Below are positions 1 to 8,800 of a DNA stretch of 64,000 nucleotides, piece by piece (the first letter of the stretch is position 1; each line of letters starts with the position of its first letter). Below the pieces are notes generated by a model, which ran no database searches, had not been told where the DNA came from, and was given only the letters and a program-made list of their open reading frames with translations. A program made the position numbers and the translations under genes. Where the stretch lies: positions 297,395-361,394 of the forward strand of contig NZ_JAKKUV010000001.1 of NCBI RefSeq assembly GCF_021864465.1, in the 5' to 3' direction. Source of the DNA: Hyphobacterium sp. SN044. GTDB lineage: Bacteria; Pseudomonadota; Alphaproteobacteria; Caulobacterales; Maricaulaceae.

Positions 1-217
1 GAGGCGGCTGATAGGCGGGCTGTTGCTGCTGATAATAGGCCGGCGGGACCTGGTATTGCGGCTGGCCATAAGCCGGGGCGCCGCCCGCGAACAGGGCCGG
101 GTTGTTGATCGGGCTGAGATCGGGCGTATCGCCGACTTCCGACAGGCGCTGCGCCGTGGCGCAGGCGGTCAGGCTGGTGCCCATCAGGAGAATGGCGAAG
201 AGGCGTGTGGCTTTCAT
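1..217 (-). CDS. flgH: FlgH, flagellar L-ring lipoprotein (N-terminal part, runs off the window)
   Basis: FlgH forms the outer-membrane L-ring that bushes the flagellar rod. Only the first 72 residues are present; the gene continues past the left edge. The protein starts MKATRLFAILL and has a lipobox (LTAC, Cys19), so it should be lipidated and sent to the outer membrane. After it come the segment RLSEVGDTPDLSPINNP, which I recognise from alphaproteobacterial FlgH, and a Gln/Pro/Tyr-rich linker. It lies 16 bases after flgA in the same operon, and the order flgF-flgG-flgA-flgH supports the call. Confidence 0.85.
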   Translation of the reverse strand, partial: MKATRLFAILLMGTSLTACATAQRLSEVGDTPDLSPINNPALFAGGAPAYGQPQYQVPPAYYQQQQPAYQPP

Positions 218-233
218 CGGTGTTCCCCCCGGA

Positions 234-1157
234 TCAGGATGCGGTGCCGCCGGAGACGACCCGGGCGCGGCCCGGACCCTCGACCATGGCTTCCACGGTG
301 CGGTTCGATTGCAGGTTCACGAAGCGGGCGATCTCGTCTGCCCCGGCGTTTTCCAGCGCCCGGGCCCGCGCGGTCAGCGTCATGCCCGGCACGGTGAAGA
401 CCAGCGCGACGATCTCGCCGCGTTCGACCACGACCGGCGCCTGCAAATCATAGCCGCGGACCGGCTCGCCGGGTCTGAGGGCGCGCCGCGCCGCCATGTT
501 CTCCATGGCCCCGGCATCCATCACCGCGTCGGCGCGGATGCGGTCGGCGCGGACGGGGAGCCAGTCGATGTCGGCCGGCTCGATCACCTCGCCGGCGGAA
601 ATGTGCCGCGTCAGGACCGGCACCAGCGCCGTGGCATAGGCCCGGCCTGTGACGCGCACCGGCCGGCCGCCTTCATGGGTGACGATCTCGGCGGTGAAGA
701 GCCCGCTCGACGTGTTGTGCTGCAGGTTCGCGATGTCCGGCAGACCGGTCGCGCCGGCCGGGGCGTGAAAGCTCTGCGTGCCGGAGAACTGCACCTCGTA
801 TTCGTCGCCGGTGCGGGCATAGAGCTCCGCCGCGACCAGCTCCGTGACGAGGTCCATCCCGATCACGCGGCTTTCCCGCGTCACCGCAATGCGGCGCACA
901 TGGCTGGCATTGGCCCATTCGTAGCCGTGGCGCGCAGCCATCTCCTGCACATAGCCCGGATCGATCGAGCCGCGCTGGCCCGGCTGCGGCGCACGGGTGA
1001 TTGGCGTGTCGGCGGCGTCGCCCTCGATCCCGAACAGATCGCCGAGCGTGACCATGTCGCCATCGACCGTGATCGCATCGCGCAGGATGACCGGCTCGTC
1101 GGCCAGGGCGGGGGCGGCGAACAGCGTGGCGGCGAGAAGGGCGGCTTTGAAGCGCAT
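234..1157 (-). CDS. flgA: FlgA, flagellar P-ring assembly chaperone
   Basis: FlgA is the periplasmic chaperone that helps FlgI assemble into the P-ring. The 307-residue product has a clear Sec signal peptide (MRFKAALLAATLFAAPALA). Its C-terminal half has the SAF/FlgA-type fold signature, with a segment around residues 180-200 (ARHISAGEVIEPADI-like) and a terminal segment NLQSNRTVEAMVEGPG, where family members have a conserved NxxSxRxVxG-type motif. The start has a strong GAGGAG ribosome site 6-8 bases upstream. It lies 11 bases after flgG in the flgF operon. Length and domain order are normal for alphaproteobacteria. Confidence 0.9.
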   Translation of the reverse strand: MRFKAALLAATLFAAPALADEPVILRDAITVDGDMVTLGDLFGIEGDAADTPITRAPQPGQRGSIDPGYVQEMAARHGYEWANASHVRRIAVTRESRVIGMDLVTELVAAELYARTGDEYEVQFSGTQSFHAPAGATGLPDIANLQHNTSSGLFTAEIVTHEGGRPVRVTGRAYATALVPVLTRHISAGEVIEPADIDWLPVRADRIRADAVMDAGAMENMAARRALRPGEPVRGYDLQAPVVVERGEIVALVFTVPGMTLTARARALENAGADEIARFVNLQSNRTVEAMVEGPGRARVVSGGTAS

Positions 1158-1168
1158 GATCAGCCTCC

Positions 1169-1954
1169 TCAGCGCAGGTTCGACGAAGCGGCGAGCATCT
1201 CGTCCGACGCCGTGATCACGCGGGCATTCATCTCGTAGGCGCGCTGCGCCTGGATGAGGGCGGTGATCTCCGACACCGAATTGACGTTCGAGGTTTCCAC
1301 GAAGCCCTGGCGGATCAGGCCGAAGCCCGGCGAGCCCGGCGTGCCGCTGGTCGCCGCACCGGAGGCCGCGGTTTCGAGGAAGAGATTGTCGCCGACCGCT
1401 TCGAGACCGGCCTCATTGAAGAAATTCACCAGTTCGATCTGGCCCACGACCTGCGGGGTCGGATCGCCGTCGAGGATCGCCTGCACCTGGCCCTGCTGGT
1501 TGATCGCGACATCGCGCGCGCCCTGCGGGATGGCGATCCCCGGCGCGACCGTATAGCCGTCGGTGGTGACGATCTGGCCGTCCGGGCTGACCGCGAAATT
1601 GCCCGCGCGGGTATAGGCGTCCTCGCCGGACGGCAGCTGGATGCGGAAGTATCCGCGCCCCGAGACGGCCATGTCGTAGCGGTTGCCGGTCTGGATCAGA
1701 TTGCCCTGCTCGGTGATGCGGTAGGTCGAGGCCGCCTGCACGCCGAGACCGACCTGCACCCCGGTGGGTACGATCGTGCCGGCGTCCGACGAGCTGGCGC
1801 CCATCCGGTCGACATTCTGGTAGAGCAGGTCCTGGAATTCGGCGCGCTGGCGCTTGAACCCGGTCGTGTTCATGTTCGCGATGTTGTGGGAGATGACTTC
1901 CACATTCATCTGCTGGGCCATCATGCCCGTGGCGGCGGTGGTGAGCGATCGCAT
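1169..1954 (-). CDS. flgG: FlgG, flagellar distal rod protein
   Basis: FlgG builds the distal rod of the flagellar axial structure. The 261-residue protein starts MRSLTTAATGMMAQQ and has the rod/hook N-terminal motif NVEVISHNIANMNTTGFKRQRAEFQDLLYQ. A central part is typical of FlgG (GYFRIQLPSGEDAYTRAGNF), and the C-terminal axial helix ends in EMLAASSNLR. The length matches the usual 260-262 residues. A GAGGAG ribosome site precedes the ATG. It is the second gene of the flgF-flgG-flgA-flgH run, 19 bases after flgF. Confidence 0.95.
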   Translation of the reverse strand: MRSLTTAATGMMAQQMNVEVISHNIANMNTTGFKRQRAEFQDLLYQNVDRMGASSSDAGTIVPTGVQVGLGVQAASTYRITEQGNLIQTGNRYDMAVSGRGYFRIQLPSGEDAYTRAGNFAVSPDGQIVTTDGYTVAPGIAIPQGARDVAINQQGQVQAILDGDPTPQVVGQIELVNFFNEAGLEAVGDNLFLETAASGAATSGTPGSPGFGLIRQGFVETSNVNSVSEITALIQAQRAYEMNARVITASDEMLAASSNLR

Positions 1955-1973
1955 GGCGTTTGCTCCTCGTTCT

Positions 1974-2708
1974 CTAGACGCGGCCGAGGCGTTCGATCGC
2001 CCGGCGGCTCAGTTCCTCGCCCTGGGACAGGACTTTGGACACGGATTCATAGGCGCGCATCGTCTCGATCATGCGTGTGAGTTCGACGACGGGCTGGGTG
2101 TTCGACTGTTCGAAATAGCCCTGCCGGACGGTGGCCAGCGACAGGTCGGCCTGCATCCCGTCGGGCGCGGCGTAGAGCCCGTTGCCGAGCTTCTGCAGCG
2201 CGCCGCGATCCTCGAAGCTGTACATTCCCAGCCGGGCAATCTCGTTGCCATTCTGGATGATCGCGCCGGTGGACCGGATCTCGACCGGGCCCTGTGCAAT
2301 GTCGATCAGGATGGGCGCGCCGCCATCATCGAGCACCGGTGCGCCTGACGTGGACACCAGCAGCCCCTCGGCATTGGTCTGAAAGCGGCCGTCTCGGGTG
2401 TAGCGCAGATCGCCGTTTTCGGTCTCGACGGCGAAGAAGCCGTCGCCCTCGATCGCGGTATCCAGCGGCCGGCCGGTGAATTCCATCTCGCCGGGCCGGA
2501 AGTCGCGGCCGACGCCCCAGTCCTCGACATACTGAAGGCGCTGCGGGCCGTCGTCCGAGCGCGCACGGCTGGCCGGGTTGGCCTCGAGCAGCAGCATCTC
2601 GGCCTGGAATCCGGGCGTATTGGCGTTGGCGATGTTGTTGGCGAGCACATCCATCTGCCGACGCAGGGTCAGCTGACGGGAGAGCCCGATCATGAAGGCG
2701 TTTTCCAT
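1974..2708 (-). CDS. flgF: FlgF, flagellar proximal rod protein
   Basis: FlgF is a proximal rod subunit. I place the start at the ATG giving MENAFMIGLSRQ (244 residues); a frame extension of 32 residues upstream has no family resemblance and would overlap the promoter region. The N-terminal motif VLANNIANANTPGFQ and the central segment GDGFFAVETENGDLRYTRDGRF are diagnostic, and the C-terminus has the axial motif VVELTRMIETMRAYE. It is the first gene of the minus-strand rod/ring operon, with a near-consensus sigma-54 site about 70 bases upstream. Confidence 0.93.
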   Translation of the reverse strand: MENAFMIGLSRQLTLRRQMDVLANNIANANTPGFQAEMLLLEANPASRARSDDGPQRLQYVEDWGVGRDFRPGEMEFTGRPLDTAIEGDGFFAVETENGDLRYTRDGRFQTNAEGLLVSTSGAPVLDDGGAPILIDIAQGPVEIRSTGAIIQNGNEIARLGMYSFEDRGALQKLGNGLYAAPDGMQADLSLATVRQGYFEQSNTQPVVELTRMIETMRAYESVSKVLSQGEELSRRAIERLGRV

Positions 2709-2778
2709 GGCGCGTCCGTCCGTTCTTTGACGTTCGGTTTGTTCCGGCCCCGTCTGACGCGGAGCTCGCACAACGCAT

Positions 2779-2794
2779 TGCAGCGACCGTGCCA
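2779..2794 (-). promoter_or_regulatory. Sigma-54 promoter for flgF-flgG-flgA-flgH
   Basis: Read on the minus strand the site is TGGCACG-GTCG-CTGCA. The sigma-54 consensus is TGGCACG-N4-TTGC(A/T), so only the first T of the -12 element differs and the spacing is exact. It is about 70 bases before the flgF start. Late rod and ring genes being under sigma-54 fits the Caulobacter flagellar hierarchy. The identification is by eye from the consensus. Confidence 0.7.
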
Positions 2795-2839
2795 TAGATA
2801 ACATCCAGTGTTTTCAATGCCTTGAAGAGTTCGTTGCCG

Positions 2840-2896
2840 CGGCAGCCCCTGCCGCCCCGGCAGCTTCGCCCCGGCAACTGGGCAAAACCTGCCGGG
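2840..2896. promoter_or_regulatory. Palindromic CGGCA cluster, candidate FlbD-type enhancer (ftr) between flgF and fliL
   Basis: There are two inverted repeats upstream of the sigma-54 site: CGGCAG-CCC-CTGCCG (2840-2854) and CCCGGCA (2870-2876) facing TGCCGGG (2890-2896). Sigma-54 flagellar promoters in Caulobacter relatives are activated by FlbD bound to GGCA-containing ftr elements about 100 bases away, and the position fits. That it binds FlbD is inference. The rest of the 268-base gap holds two TTAA half sites (2920-2923 and 2936-2939) near fliL. Confidence 0.4.
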
Positions 2897-2976
2897 AAGG
2901 GGGCTTTGCAAACCCCTCGTTAACCGGAGCGGACGTTAATCCTTGGACAAGGCGAACGCCGTGTGCGGAGCGTGAA

Positions 2977-3573
2977 ATGGCCAAGAAAGACAAGCAAAAG
3001 CCGGAGACCGAGGCCCCCGAATCCGGAGCCGAATCCGAAGAGGGCGCGGACGGCGAGCAGCCGAAGAAGAAGGGCGGCATCATGAAGCTCGCCCTGTTCA
3101 TCGGTCTGCCGGTGCTCATCCTGGCGCTGGGCGGTGTCGCGGCGATGCTTCTGCTGGGCGGGGGCGGCGGCGACGAGACCCAGGTCGCCGAGGCCGGTGA
3201 GCATGGCGAGGTTGCCGACGGTCATGGCGGCGGTGGCGGTCACGGCAGTGGCGGCGGCGCGGCCGAGCACGCCTATTTCTATGAAATCCCGCAGATGCAG
3301 ATCACCATCCAGAACGGATCGGGCGGCTTCGCGCACGTCCAGATCACCTTCTCGCTGGAGATCCCCGACGAGGACTTGGCGCACGATCTCGACGAGAATC
3401 TGCCGCGCATCCTCGATCAGTTTCAGGGCTTCCTGCGCGAGCTGCGCCCGGAAGACCTCGCCGGCAGTGCCGGCGCCGAGCGTCTCCGCCTCGAACTCCT
3501 GCGCCGCGTGAACCTCGTCATGGGCGAGGGGCAGGTGCGCGCCGTTCTCATCACCCAGTTTGTGATCGCGTAG
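2977..3573 (+). CDS. fliL: FliL, flagellar basal body-associated protein
   Basis: FliL is an inner-membrane protein that surrounds the stator units and affects motor torque. The 198-residue protein has a charged cytoplasmic tail (residues 1-35), one membrane segment (about 36-60, IMKLALFIGLPVLILALGG) and a Gly/His-rich linker. Then comes the periplasmic FliL domain (EIPQMQITIQN...HVQITFSLEI) with a C-terminus ending in VRAVLITQFVIA. A GGAG ribosome site precedes the ATG. It is the first gene of a rightward operon, three bases before fliM. The long Gly/His linker (HGGGGGHGSGGG) is unusual but low-complexity. Confidence 0.9.
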   Translation: MAKKDKQKPETEAPESGAESEEGADGEQPKKKGGIMKLALFIGLPVLILALGGVAAMLLLGGGGGDETQVAEAGEHGEVADGHGGGGGHGSGGGAAEHAYFYEIPQMQITIQNGSGGFAHVQITFSLEIPDEDLAHDLDENLPRILDQFQGFLRELRPEDLAGSAGAERLRLELLRRVNLVMGEGQVRAVLITQFVIA

Positions 3574-3576
3574 TCC

Positions 3577-4713
3577 ATGGCCGACACAGCAGAAACCCAG
3601 GCTCCCGCCGAAGACGAAGACATGGCGGCGACCGAGGCCCCCGCCGAGGGTGCCGACGGAGATGACGAGCTCTCCGCCGAATGGGAATCCATGGTCGGCG
3701 AGGAGGGCGGCAATCACAGCGGCGGCGCGCATGAGCGCATCCTCAATCAGGACGAGATCGACTCGCTCCTCGGCTTCTCGGTGTCCGACGACGACGGCAG
3801 CGACCGCTCCGGCATCCGCGCCATCATCAATTCGGCGCTGGTGTCCTACGAACGCCTGCCGATGCTGGAGATCGTCTTCGACCGCCTCGTGCGGCTTATG
3901 ACGACCAGCCTGCGCAATTTCACATCCGACAATGTCGAGGTCAGCCTCGACAACATCTCGTCGATCCGATTCGGCGACTATCTGAACTCGATCCCGCTGC
4001 CGGCCATCCTGTCGGTCTTCCGCGCCAAGCAGCTCGACAATTACGGCCTGCTGACGGTTGATTCCAACCTCATCTACTCGATCGTGGACGTGCTGCTCGG
4101 CGGCCGTCGCGGCACCTCCGCCATGCGGATCGAGGGCCGCCCCTACACGACGATCGAGCGTACGCTGGTCCAGCGCATGATCGAGGTCATCCTCGGTGAT
4201 GCGAAGCAGGCGTTCGAGCCGCTCACCGAGGTCGATTTCTCGCTCGAGCGGATCGAGACCAATCCGCGCTTCGCCGCGATCGCCCGGCCCGCCAATGCCG
4301 CCATCCTGGTGAAGCTGCGCATCGACATGGAAGATCGCGGCGGCCGGGTGGAATTGCTCCTGCCCTACGCCACGCTCGAACCGATCCGTAAGATGCTGCT
4401 GCAGCAGTTCATGGGCGAGAAATTCGGGCGCGACAATATCTGGGAAAGCCACCTCGCCACCGAGCTCTGGTCCACGCAGATGGACGTGAAGGCCGTGCTC
4501 GACGAACAGCTCATGCCGCTCGGCAAGGTGATGGAGCTGAAGGTCGGCGACACGATCATGCTCGACGCCACGCCGGAGAGCACCGTCAAGCTGCGCTGCG
4601 GCTCGGTTCCGCTCACAAGGGGGCGCATGGGGCGTCTCGGCCATTCCGTCGCGGTGCGTCTCGATGCGCCGCTCACTCCCACTGCCCGCAAAGCGATGTT
4701 GAAGCTCACATGA
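3577..4713 (+). CDS. fliM: FliM, flagellar motor switch protein
   Basis: FliM forms the C-ring with FliG and FliN and binds phosphorylated CheY to switch rotation. In this 378-residue protein the CheY-binding motif LNQDEIDSLL is at residues 56-65 rather than at the extreme N-terminus, behind an acidic Ala/Glu/Asp-rich extension. The middle domain (about 90-290) and the C-terminal SpoA/FliN-like domain (about 300-375, LKVGDTIMLDATPESTVKLRC) are complete. It starts three bases after fliL and overlaps the next gene by four bases (ATGA), indicating translational coupling. Confidence 0.95.
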   Translation: MADTAETQAPAEDEDMAATEAPAEGADGDDELSAEWESMVGEEGGNHSGGAHERILNQDEIDSLLGFSVSDDDGSDRSGIRAIINSALVSYERLPMLEIVFDRLVRLMTTSLRNFTSDNVEVSLDNISSIRFGDYLNSIPLPAILSVFRAKQLDNYGLLTVDSNLIYSIVDVLLGGRRGTSAMRIEGRPYTTIERTLVQRMIEVILGDAKQAFEPLTEVDFSLERIETNPRFAAIARPANAAILVKLRIDMEDRGGRVELLLPYATLEPIRKMLLQQFMGEKFGRDNIWESHLATELWSTQMDVKAVLDEQLMPLGKVMELKVGDTIMLDATPESTVKLRCGSVPLTRGRMGRLGHSVAVRLDAPLTPTARKAMLKLT

Positions 4714-5102
4714 CCCTAGCTGCCCTGGCCTTCGAAGGCATTGTCGCTCTCCTCCTGCTCGCCGCCGCCATCATGATGTGGCGCGTCGACCGCAAGCTGA
4801 ACGCGCTGCGTAACGGTCAGGACGGCGTGCGTCAGGCCGTCGTGGCGCTCGATGAGGCGACCGACCGTGCCCGCGCCAGCCTCGCGGCGCTCAATCGCGC
4901 GACGCACGAAAGCGGCGAGGGACTCGAGCAGACGGTGCGCGAAGCCCGCAAGGTGGCCGACGAGCTGCGGCTGCTGACCTCCGGTGCCGACCGCCGTTCG
5001 GAATCGATCGCCGGCACGCGCCCGGCGCGCAAGCCGATTGCCGACGTCTTCCCGCAGGGCGGCCGCCCCAACGTGTTTTCTGATCTCAAGGATGTGCGCT
5101 GA
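4710..5102 (+). CDS. DUF6468-type flagellar operon protein
   Basis: This is a 130-residue protein with one N-terminal membrane helix (about residues 6-24, FEGIVALLLLAAAIMMWRV) followed by an amphipathic, probably coiled-coil cytoplasmic region rich in Arg, Ala and Glu. It overlaps fliM by four bases and is two bases from the next gene. Small proteins of this form (DUF6468) are found after fliM in alphaproteobacteria; their role is not established. The operon position suggests a structural or regulatory part in the motor. Family assignment is from memory of the layout, not from a search. Confidence 0.7.
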   Translation: MTLAALAFEGIVALLLLAAAIMMWRVDRKLNALRNGQDGVRQAVVALDEATDRARASLAALNRATHESGEGLEQTVREARKVADELRLLTSGADRRSESIAGTRPARKPIADVFPQGGRPNVFSDLKDVR

Positions 5103-5104
5103 TC

Positions 5105-5809
5105 ATGGCTGCTCCCGTCCGTCTCCTCGCCACGGCCGGCATCCTTGCCGGCGGCCTGTTCGTCATGAAGGCGATGGACGTGGCCATGGGTCTGCCCGAC
5201 GCCTGGGCAGCGTGGGCGGCGGATGACCCCGCGCAGACCCAGGAAGCTGGGCATCCCGGGAACACGGCCGAGCCCTATCTCCCGAACCTGGCGGATGAAG
5301 GACAAGGCGCGGACGCCAACTGCCCTGCCGTCTCGAATGACGTCTTCGCCGAGCGCGTCGGCGCATCGCCGAGCGAACTGGAAGTGCTGCGCGCCCTGTC
5401 GGAGCGCCGCCGCTTGCAGGATGCGCGCGCCGACGAGCTCGATACCCGCGAGGCACTGCTTGAAGCCGCCGAACAACGCGTCGACGGCCGGATCGCAGAA
5501 CTCCGCGAACTGCGCGACGAGATCGAATCCCTGATCGGGTCCCTGTCCGAGGCCGAAGAGGCCGAGATGGAGCGCATCGTCGCCTTCTATCGCGGCATGG
5601 ACCCCGCCGACGCGGCAGAGCGCATCGCCGCGCTCGCCCCCGATACGCAGGTCCAGATTGCCGCGCGCATGCCGGCCCGGAACTTCTCGGCCATTCTGGG
5701 TGAGATGCCGGTGCCGCAGGCCGCGCAACTGACCATGCGGATCGCCGCGCGCAATGACGTGCCGGACACGGTCGCAGAGCTGGAGAACCGCCTTGGCGAG
5801 GAGGGCTGA
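5105..5809 (+). CDS. motE: MotE-like flagellar motor protein (MgtE N-domain family)
   Basis: The 234-residue protein has an N-terminal signal or anchor segment (residues 5-30). A long charged coiled coil follows (about 90-145, EAAEQRVDGRIAELRELRDEIESLIG), then a C-terminal MgtE-N-like helical domain (YRGMDPADAAERIAAL ... AARMPARNFSAILGEM). This layout is that of MotE, the periplasmic chaperone of MotC described in rhizobia, and of homologues following fliM in other alphaproteobacteria. It begins two bases after the previous stop, and its 3' end overlaps the next gene. The function is transferred from the family; the gene symbol is tentative. Confidence 0.75.
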   Translation: MAAPVRLLATAGILAGGLFVMKAMDVAMGLPDAWAAWAADDPAQTQEAGHPGNTAEPYLPNLADEGQGADANCPAVSNDVFAERVGASPSELEVLRALSERRRLQDARADELDTREALLEAAEQRVDGRIAELRELRDEIESLIGSLSEAEEAEMERIVAFYRGMDPADAAERIAALAPDTQVQIAARMPARNFSAILGEMPVPQAAQLTMRIAARNDVPDTVAELENRLGEEG

Positions 5810-8800
5810 CACAACGGCCCTCGTCGGCGCGCTGGCCGCGCTGACCTTTGCCGGATCGGTGCTGGCCGCCGAACCGGTGGAATTCCGCGTCGACACTATC
5901 GGCGGCGCGGCGCGCATCCTGATCACCTATCCCGAAGCCTTTGGCGGTGAAGCCCCGACCGCCGAAATCGAATCCGCTGCCGGCGGGACCGTGTTGATCG
6001 CCCGTTTCTCCGAACCCGTTGAAGGCAGCACGGCGACCCTGGCCGAAGCGCTGGGCGACCGGGTCGCCATGGTGCGCCTCGATCCCGATGGCTCGGCCCT
6101 GCGTCTCGCCATGCGCGGTGCGCAGGAAGCGCGCGTGACGCGCAGCTGGAACATGGTCGCGATCGATCTCGTGCCGCCGGGGGGATCTCCACCGCCGCGC
6201 ATCATCTCCCCTTACGAGCAGGCGCAGATCGACGCCGCCGCCGCAGCAGCGGCAGCGCCCCCGCCGCCACCGCCGCCGGCCCTTCCGGTCGATCTGCGGT
6301 TCGGCACCGCCGCCAGCAATACGCGGATCGAATTCCTGTGGCCGGAAGAGATCGGCTATTCGCTCGATCAGGACGGCAACACGATCACGCTGCATTTCGA
6401 AGCGCCTGGCGAGATGGATCTCGCCGAGCTGCGCGCCTCGCCGCCGCGCCTCCTGCAGACGATTTCCGGGGCCCGCGGCGATACCGATCACACGCTCGAA
6501 CTGCTGGTCGATGACGGTGTCTCGGCCCGCGCCTTCAATGAAGGCGGGCGTGTCGTTATTGACCTGCTTGATCCGGACCGGACAGAAGCCACCGATCTTC
6601 TCAATGCACTCGCCGGCATGGGCGAAGTCTCCGGCAGTCTTGGTGACCCGGAAGGCGACGCCGAACCGGAACAACATGCCGATGCGGGCAATCACGCCCC
6701 GCAGCCCGAACAATCCGCGCCCGAACAGGCCGCGCCTGAAAACGTCACGACGGTCGAGTATCGCGAAGATCCTGAACTGCCGCCCGAAACCGAGCGCGAG
6801 GTCCCGGAACATCTCGCGGTCGAACACGAAGCGCCACGCGCCGATCCGGTGCCGCCGGGCGGTGTGGTCCACGTCGCGGCAACCGAAGCCAATGGCGATC
6901 TGCTCGCCCGGTTCGAATGGGCCGCCCCGGTCGGCCTGTCGGTCTTCCGCCGCGGTGAGGCGATCTGGGCCGTGTTTGACGCCGACGCCTCGCTCGACAT
7001 GGGCGAGGTGGCGCAGGGCGCGCGCGGTCACATCGTCGGGTTCGAGCTCGTCGATGGCGACGGCTATACCGCCGTGCGCATGGTCGCTCCGACCTCGACC
7101 AGTGCCGAGGTCCGCTTCGACGGGACTTACTGGACGCTGGCATTCTCCGAACGCATCGAGACGCCGCCGACCCCGGTCGAAGTCGATCGCCAGACCGCGC
7201 CCGGCGCGCCGTCCGGCGTGGTGCTGCGCCTCGATCATCCGACCGCCGTTCATTGGGTCGCCGACCCTGTGGTCGGCGACCGCATTGCCGTCGTCACGGC
7301 GCTGGCCCCCATCGAGGGTGTTCTCGCCCCGCGTGTGTTTCCCGGCGGCTCGCTTCTGGCATCCACGCAGGGCGCGGCGGTCGAGACCTATGCCGACGAC
7401 CTGCTCGCCGAAATTGGTGAGAATGGCGTGCGCATCGCCCGGCCCGACGCGGCCAGCGGGCAGCAGCGCCCCGTGACCACCCTGGCGATGTCGGCGGCGA
7501 CCCGCCAATCGCCCGCCTTCATGGATTTCGACGCCTGGCAGGGCAGTGGCAATTACTGGCGCGACCTGACAAGGCGGCAGAATGCGGCTGCGCCCGAAGA
7601 TGCCGATGCCCGCGTCGAGCTCGCGCGCTTTTATCTCGCCAACGGGCTGGCACCGGAGGCTCTGGGCGCACTCGATGCCGCGCTGCTGATCCGGCCGCAA
7701 CTGGCCGATGATCCGCACATCCACGCCCTGGCCGGTGTCGCCAGCTACATGATGGGCCGGATCGAGGACGCCCATACCGCCTTCGCCATTCCCGTCCTGA
7801 TGAGCGACCCGGATGCCGCGCCGTGGCGCGCCATGATCGCGGCCGATCAGGAAGAGTGGGAAGAGGCAAGCCGCCGCTTCGATACCGGCAGTGAGTCGAT
7901 CTACGGCTATACGCCCGAATGGCGCGCGCGTTTCCGCGTGGCCCGCGCGCGTGTCGCGCTCGAGAACAACGACTTTGCCGCTGCCTCGGCCTATCTGCGC
8001 GAATTGTCGCGCGACGAGCCGGGTCCGCGCGATCTCGCCGAGGCGGAATGGATTGCCGCGCGCGTCGATGCGGAAAGCGGCGAGGAAGAGCGCGCGATCG
8101 AACGCTTCCGTGCGCTGAGCCGCTCCGGTTTCCCCGGCGTCGAAGCCGCCTCCCTGTTGGAACTTTACCGCCTTGAACTCGCCAATGGCGACATGACGGC
8201 GCAGGAGGGCGTCGACGCACTCGAAAGCCTGCGCCTGCGATGGCGCGGCGATGCGCTCGAACTCGACACGATCCGTCTGCTCGGCCAGATCTATATCCGT
8301 GAAGGCGCCTATGCGCAGGGTCTCGAAACCATGCGCACGGCGCAGGCGCGCTTCCCCGACAGCCGCGCCAGCCGCCGGATCGGTCAGGACATGGCACGCG
8401 TCTTCCGGGCGCTCTTCCTCGAGGGCGAGGCCGACAGCCTCGACCCGATCGAGGCGGTCGCCCTGTTCTACGAATACCGTTTCCTGACCCCGATCGGCTC
8501 GGACGGGGACCGCATGGTTCGCCGCCTGGTTGACCGGCTCGTCGCCTTCGACCTTCTGGGTCAGGCCGCTGACTTGCTCGAATACCAGGTCGAGAACCGC
8601 CTGCGCGAACCCCAGGCGAGGGCACAGGTCGCAACCGATCTGACCGTCATCTACCTGACCGATCACCGCCCGGCGGATGCGCTGCGCACGCTGCGCAACA
8701 CCCGCGTCGCCGGTTTGCCTGAAGACCTCGTGGCGGAGCGCCGCATGCTCGAGGCCCGCGCTCACGCCGAACTGGGCCGCTTCGAACATGCCCTCGAACT

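Noticed and set aside
2920-2939. A CtrA full site before fliL
   Set aside because: Two TTAA motifs are present but 12 bases apart rather than 7, so I list them only as half sites.
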